A DNA stretch of 5,166 bases from Desulfuromonadaceae bacterium (GTDB lineage Bacteria > Desulfobacterota > Desulfuromonadia > Desulfuromonadales > SZUA-540). The notes beneath the pieces are model-generated. The model was not told the DNA's origin. It saw only the letters and a list, made by a program, of their open reading frames with translations, and made no database searches. A program made the position numbers and the translations under genes. The DNA lies in NCBI GenBank assembly GCA_003250235.1, contig QKGY01000242.1, positions 1 through 5,166 on the forward strand, read 5' to 3'. Positions 4,983-5,166 of this stretch are shown piece by piece. Each line of letters begins with the position of its first letter. Position 1 is the first letter of the stretch.

Positions 4983-5166
4983 ATGAAAAATTTCAGAATC
5001 TTGGCGGTTGTTATTCTGTTGATGGTGTCGGCTCTGGCCGCTCCGGCTTTGGCCGTAGAACACCTGCGTCTGGCGACGACGACTTCGACGGAAAACTCCG
5101 GCTTGCTACGCGTGTTGCTGCCTCCCTTTGAAGCTCAGGCCGGCTGCCAGGTGGACGTGATCGCCG
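4983..5166 (+). CDS. tupA: Tungstate ABC transporter substrate-binding protein, N-terminal part
   Basis: Periplasmic tungstate-binding protein of the TupABC importer; only 61 codons are in the window and the gene runs off the right edge. Residues 1-24 form a signal peptide (basic start MKNFR, hydrophobic core 6-20, cleavage motif ALA before V25). The mature part opens with LRLATTTSTENSGLL (28-42), the hallmark of TupA proteins, whose Thr/Ser residues help bind the oxyanion; the visible protein ends CQVDVIA, as expected at this position in the family. ModA-type molybdate proteins differ at this point. The start at 4983 is supported by the signal peptide. Its ribosome-binding site is weak (AAGAG, 4971-4975, 7 bases upstream), so translation may be modest or coupled to a tiny upstream ORF. 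Expression is probably controlled by the structured leader and terminator just upstream. The partner genes tupB and tupC would be expected downstream, outside the window. Confidence 0.92.
   Translation, partial: MKNFRILAVVILLMVSALAAPALAVEHLRLATTTSTENSGLLRVLLPPFEAQAGCQVDVIA

Noticed and set aside
4832..5131. 99-codon + strand ORF across the leader and the start of tupA
   Set aside because: It crosses the terminator and reads tupA in the wrong frame; the real frame has a signal peptide and the TupA motif.

Overview
The window holds most of a formate dehydrogenase gene cluster, the maturation gene for that enzyme, and the start of a tungstate-uptake gene. All coding is on the + strand, in moderately GC-rich DNA with good Shine-Dalgarno sites. 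The combination of an FDH-N-type catalytic subunit, a four-cluster ferredoxin subunit, a HybB/NrfD-type membrane subunit, an FdhD-MobA fusion and TupA suggests an anaerobic or respiratory bacterium. My best guess is a Desulfuromonadales/Geobacter-like deltaproteobacterium. That is inference from gene content; there is no taxonomic marker in the window.

Layout. Positions 1-1224 are the C-terminal 407 codons of the molybdenum/tungsten catalytic subunit (fdnG-like), cut by the window edge. Positions 1221-2057 are the 4x[4Fe-4S] subunit (fdnH-like), which overlaps the previous gene by 4 bases. Positions 2058-3248 are a ten-helix quinone-reactive membrane subunit of the HybB/NrfD family, starting at the base after the preceding stop. 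A 63-base gap carries a near-perfect 37-base palindrome. Positions 3312-4757 (possibly from 3258) encode one polypeptide with an FdhD domain followed by a complete MobA domain. Positions 4758-4982 are a structured leader. Positions 4983-5166 are the first 61 codons of tupA, the periplasmic tungstate-binding protein, cut by the window edge.

How it works together. The three subunits should form a membrane-bound formate dehydrogenase facing the periplasm that sends formate electrons through the iron-sulfur subunit to the quinone pool. FdhD-MobA would attach GMP to the pterin cofactor and sulfurate it for insertion into the catalytic subunit. TupA would bring in tungstate, the metal for a tungsten form of such an enzyme.

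The most interesting part is the 225-base leader before tupA. It contains an exact 11-nt tetraloop receptor (CCTAAG / TATGG), a hairpin capped by GAAA, a strong intrinsic terminator with six Ts, and an 11-bp antiterminator that uses the 5' arm of that terminator and the 3' end of the folded domain. This is the architecture of a transcription-attenuating riboswitch. From context and architecture I assign it tentatively to the molybdenum/tungsten cofactor (Moco/Tuco) class.
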